From contig NZ_JACHGK010000005.1 in NCBI RefSeq assembly GCF_014207535.1, positions 62,001 to 126,000 of the forward strand: 64,000 nt of DNA. The letters run 5' to 3'. Position 1 is the first letter of the stretch. Every line of letters begins with the position of its first letter. Below the pieces are notes generated by a model. It was not told the origin of the DNA. It saw only the letters and a program-made list of their open reading frames with translations, and ran no database searches. This stretch comes from Bacillus benzoevorans (GTDB lineage Bacteria; Bacillota; Bacilli; Bacillales; Cytobacillaceae). A program made the translations under genes and the position numbers. Positions 62,494-64,000 of the stretch are shown here, piece after piece.

Positions 62494-63627
62494 ATGGCGG
62501 TAAAAGAAATGACTGCATCTGAAGTTGTTGAAAAGGTATTGGGAAAAGAAAACTTATTTATCTTTGATGTTCGAAATGAAAGTGATTTTCATGATTGGAA
62601 AATTGAAGGAGAGAACTTTGTCTATTTAAATATCCCTTATTTTGAATTATTGGATGGTATAGAAGAAGTAAAAGATAAACTACCGGTTGATAAAGAAATC
62701 CTCGTGGTTTGTGCCAAAGAGGGTTCATCAAAAATGGTGGCGGATATGCTTGATGAAGAAGGGATTGACACAGCCTACCTAAAAGGCGGGATGAAATCCT
62801 GGAGTGAACAATTATATAAAGCAAAAGTATATGAAGATGTCGACATTCAAGTTTATCAGTTTGTACGTGTCGGGAAAGGCTGTTTATCTTACATGATTGT
62901 TTCCGGTGATGAAGCTCTAATTGTTGACCCGGCCAGATTTACAAACGAATACATGGAAGCGGCAAAAGAAAGCGGCGCGAAAATTACCCATATTGTTGAT
63001 TCTCATTTACATGCCGATCACATATCCGGCGCTAAAGAGCTCGCTGATGTAACAGGTGCAGGCTATTATTTAATGAAGAGTGAAGGCGCCGTGTTTGATT
63101 TCTTGCCTTTCGAGGATCACGACAGAATTACGTTCAAAAATGTGGAATTAGAAGTATTAGCCGTGAAGACACCTGGCCATACACCTGGCAGTGTATCCTT
63201 CTTTGTCAATCAAAAGCTTCTTTTCTCAGGCGACACGATCTTCATCAGCGGACTTGGCCGACCGGACTTAGGCAATAAAGTACGTGAATGGGCAAATGAT
63301 TTATATGACACAGTCTACAATAAAGTTTCTGAAATTGCTGATGATGTTATCGTTTTGCCATCCCATTATGCGGACTTTGATCTAGAAATAAACAAAGCAG
63401 GCTTTATCGGCGACACATTAGGAAATATCCGCAAGCGCAATGAGAAAATGTTCAATGCCACTCGTGAGGATTTTCTTAATGATGTAGAAAAATCGGCAAG
63501 CTCTATTAAACCGCCAAATTTTGAAGACATTGTCGCGATTAATAAGGGGATTCAAGATGCCGACAATGAAAGGCAGCAAGAATTGGAGATCGGTCCAAAC
63601 CGTTGTGCTGTGCACCATACTGAATGA
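62494..63627 (+). CDS. yrkH: Rhodanese + metallo-beta-lactamase persulfide dioxygenase (YrkH/CstB-like)
   Basis: This 377-residue protein has an N-terminal rhodanese domain (1-105, C73 in CAKEGSS) and a metallo-beta-lactamase domain with the HLHADH motif (171-176), the metal-site GHTPGS and the SGDTIF aspartate. This matches persulfide dioxygenases such as CstB and YrkH, which oxidise low-molecular-weight persulfides to sulfite or thiosulfate. The C-terminus has a cysteine near the end (NRCAVHH). The ATG is preceded by GGGGGTAAG, which overlaps the operator. Confidence 0.9.
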   Translation: MAVKEMTASEVVEKVLGKENLFIFDVRNESDFHDWKIEGENFVYLNIPYFELLDGIEEVKDKLPVDKEILVVCAKEGSSKMVADMLDEEGIDTAYLKGGMKSWSEQLYKAKVYEDVDIQVYQFVRVGKGCLSYMIVSGDEALIVDPARFTNEYMEAAKESGAKITHIVDSHLHADHISGAKELADVTGAGYYLMKSEGAVFDFLPFEDHDRITFKNVELEVLAVKTPGHTPGSVSFFVNQKLLFSGDTIFISGLGRPDLGNKVREWANDLYDTVYNKVSEIADDVIVLPSHYADFDLEINKAGFIGDTLGNIRKRNEKMFNATREDFLNDVEKSASSIKPPNFEDIVAINKGIQDADNERQQELEIGPNRCAVHHTE

Positions 63628-63663
63628 TAGATGAGAACAACGAATGCTGAGGAGGAAGTAAAG

Positions 63664-63891
63664 ATGAATGCAGATAAAATACTAGACGCTAAAGGGTTAG
63701 CCTGCCCAATGCCGATCGTAAAAACAAAGAAAACAATCGATCAACTTGAATCAGGGCAGGTGCTGGAAATTCATGCGACAGATAAAGGGGCAAAAAATGA
63801 TCTTGCTGCTTGGTCAAAGTCCAGCGGGCATGAATTAGTAAAACAGGATGAAGAAAATGGTGTTTATAAATTTTGGGTGAAGAAAGGCTGA
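63664..63891 (+). CDS. yrkI: TusA-like sulfur carrier (YrkI-like)
   Basis: This 75-residue protein is a single TusA domain (LACPMPIVKTKK with catalytic Cys about residue 13), closely similar to the TusA half of yrkF. The start is ATG 63664 after GAGGAGG; an in-frame ATG at 63631 has no ribosome binding site. It would carry sulfur to or from the persulfide dioxygenase. Confidence 0.88.
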   Translation: MNADKILDAKGLACPMPIVKTKKTIDQLESGQVLEIHATDKGAKNDLAAWSKSSGHELVKQDEENGVYKFWVKKG

Positions 63892-63966
63892 TACAGTGAA
63901 TAGAGTCTTACGCAAGAGTCGGGCTCTTGATAAGACTCCCTCACTAAATGCTAGGGGGGAAACACA

Positions 63967-64000
63967 ATGGACTTTGCATATATTATAACTATTTTCTTAA
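63967..64000 (+). CDS. yrkJ: Partial gene, probably TauE/SafE-type sulfite exporter (YrkJ-like)
   Basis: A new frame begins with ATG after TAGGGGGG and reads MDFAYIITIFL to the window edge. The hydrophobic start and the position after yrkI match YrkJ, a TauE/SafE membrane exporter of sulfite. Only eleven codons are visible, so the call rests on gene order. Confidence 0.5.
   Translation, partial: MDFAYIITIFL

Noticed and set aside
1..64000. CRISPR array, tRNA, rRNA or prophage
   Set aside because: I saw no regularly spaced repeats, no tRNA- or rRNA-like sequence and no phage structural genes in the window.

Overview
The window looks like a chromosomal segment of a low-GC, endospore-forming Bacillaceae. 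The evidence is a CwlJ spore-cortex hydrolase, a sporulenol/squalene-hopene-type cyclase, Bacillus-type small proteins (YwbE, a CxxH/CxxC protein), strong AGGAGG ribosome binding sites, frequent TTG/GTG starts, and a close homologue of the Bacillus replication terminator protein Rtp. Its main theme is aerobic degradation of aromatic compounds. Secondary themes are nitric-oxide reduction and persulfide detoxification.

Layout. 1-1494: 5'-incomplete Suv3-like RNA helicase. 1497-4130: complete-looking IS200/IS605 element (tnpA, a long tnpB without zinc-ribbon cysteines, a probable right-end guide-RNA region). 4192-4615: MIP18-type Fe-S assembly factor behind an FNR-type box. 4745-9266: IclR regulator divergent from meta-cleavage genes (2-hydroxymuconic semialdehyde dehydrogenase, oxopentenoate hydratase, oxalocrotonate decarboxylase, tautomerase). 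9466-12258: unknown protein, cwlJ, then a TPP riboswitch with a ThiM-like protein lacking active-site motifs and ThiW. 12423-13343: catechol 2,3-dioxygenase. 13601-14652: azlCD. 14729-19444: quinol NO reductase, a 4-TM protein and an acetolactate-synthase-like enzyme around an FNR box. 20375-22732: fused GshAB. 23108-27496: multicomponent phenol/arene hydroxylase (L-M-N-O-P order) behind a promoter region crowded with inverted repeats. 27848-29737: regulator joining a XylR/DmpR-type aromatic sensor to a PucR/CdaR-type C-terminus. 31001-34254: LysR regulator divergent from a two-subunit Rieske dioxygenase. 34384-34755: rtp with a Ter-like inverted repeat upstream. 35033-45308: AbrB-family transporter, DUF2515 protein, cyclase, htpG with a CIRCE element, soluble MCP-like protein, DMT exporter, stand-alone trpB. 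45933-49401: IclR regulator, aromatic-acid MFS transporter, MhqD-like hydrolase. 49521-60832: housekeeping and accessory genes. 61168-64000: sulfur-transfer/persulfide-oxidation operon (yrkF-E-H-I-J order) with CsoR/CstR-like operator motifs, running off the right edge.

How the genes fit together. The hydroxylase would convert phenol (or benzene/toluene) to catechol, which catechol 2,3-dioxygenase cleaves to 2-hydroxymuconic semialdehyde. The dehydrogenase, tautomerase, decarboxylase and hydratase form the oxalocrotonate branch. The last two enzymes (hydroxy-oxovalerate aldolase and acylating acetaldehyde dehydrogenase) and the hydrolytic-branch enzyme are not in the window. The Rieske dioxygenase, the AAHS-type transporter and three catabolic-type regulators (IclR, LysR, IclR) suggest more aromatic substrates. 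All functions are read from the sequence; no database search was run.
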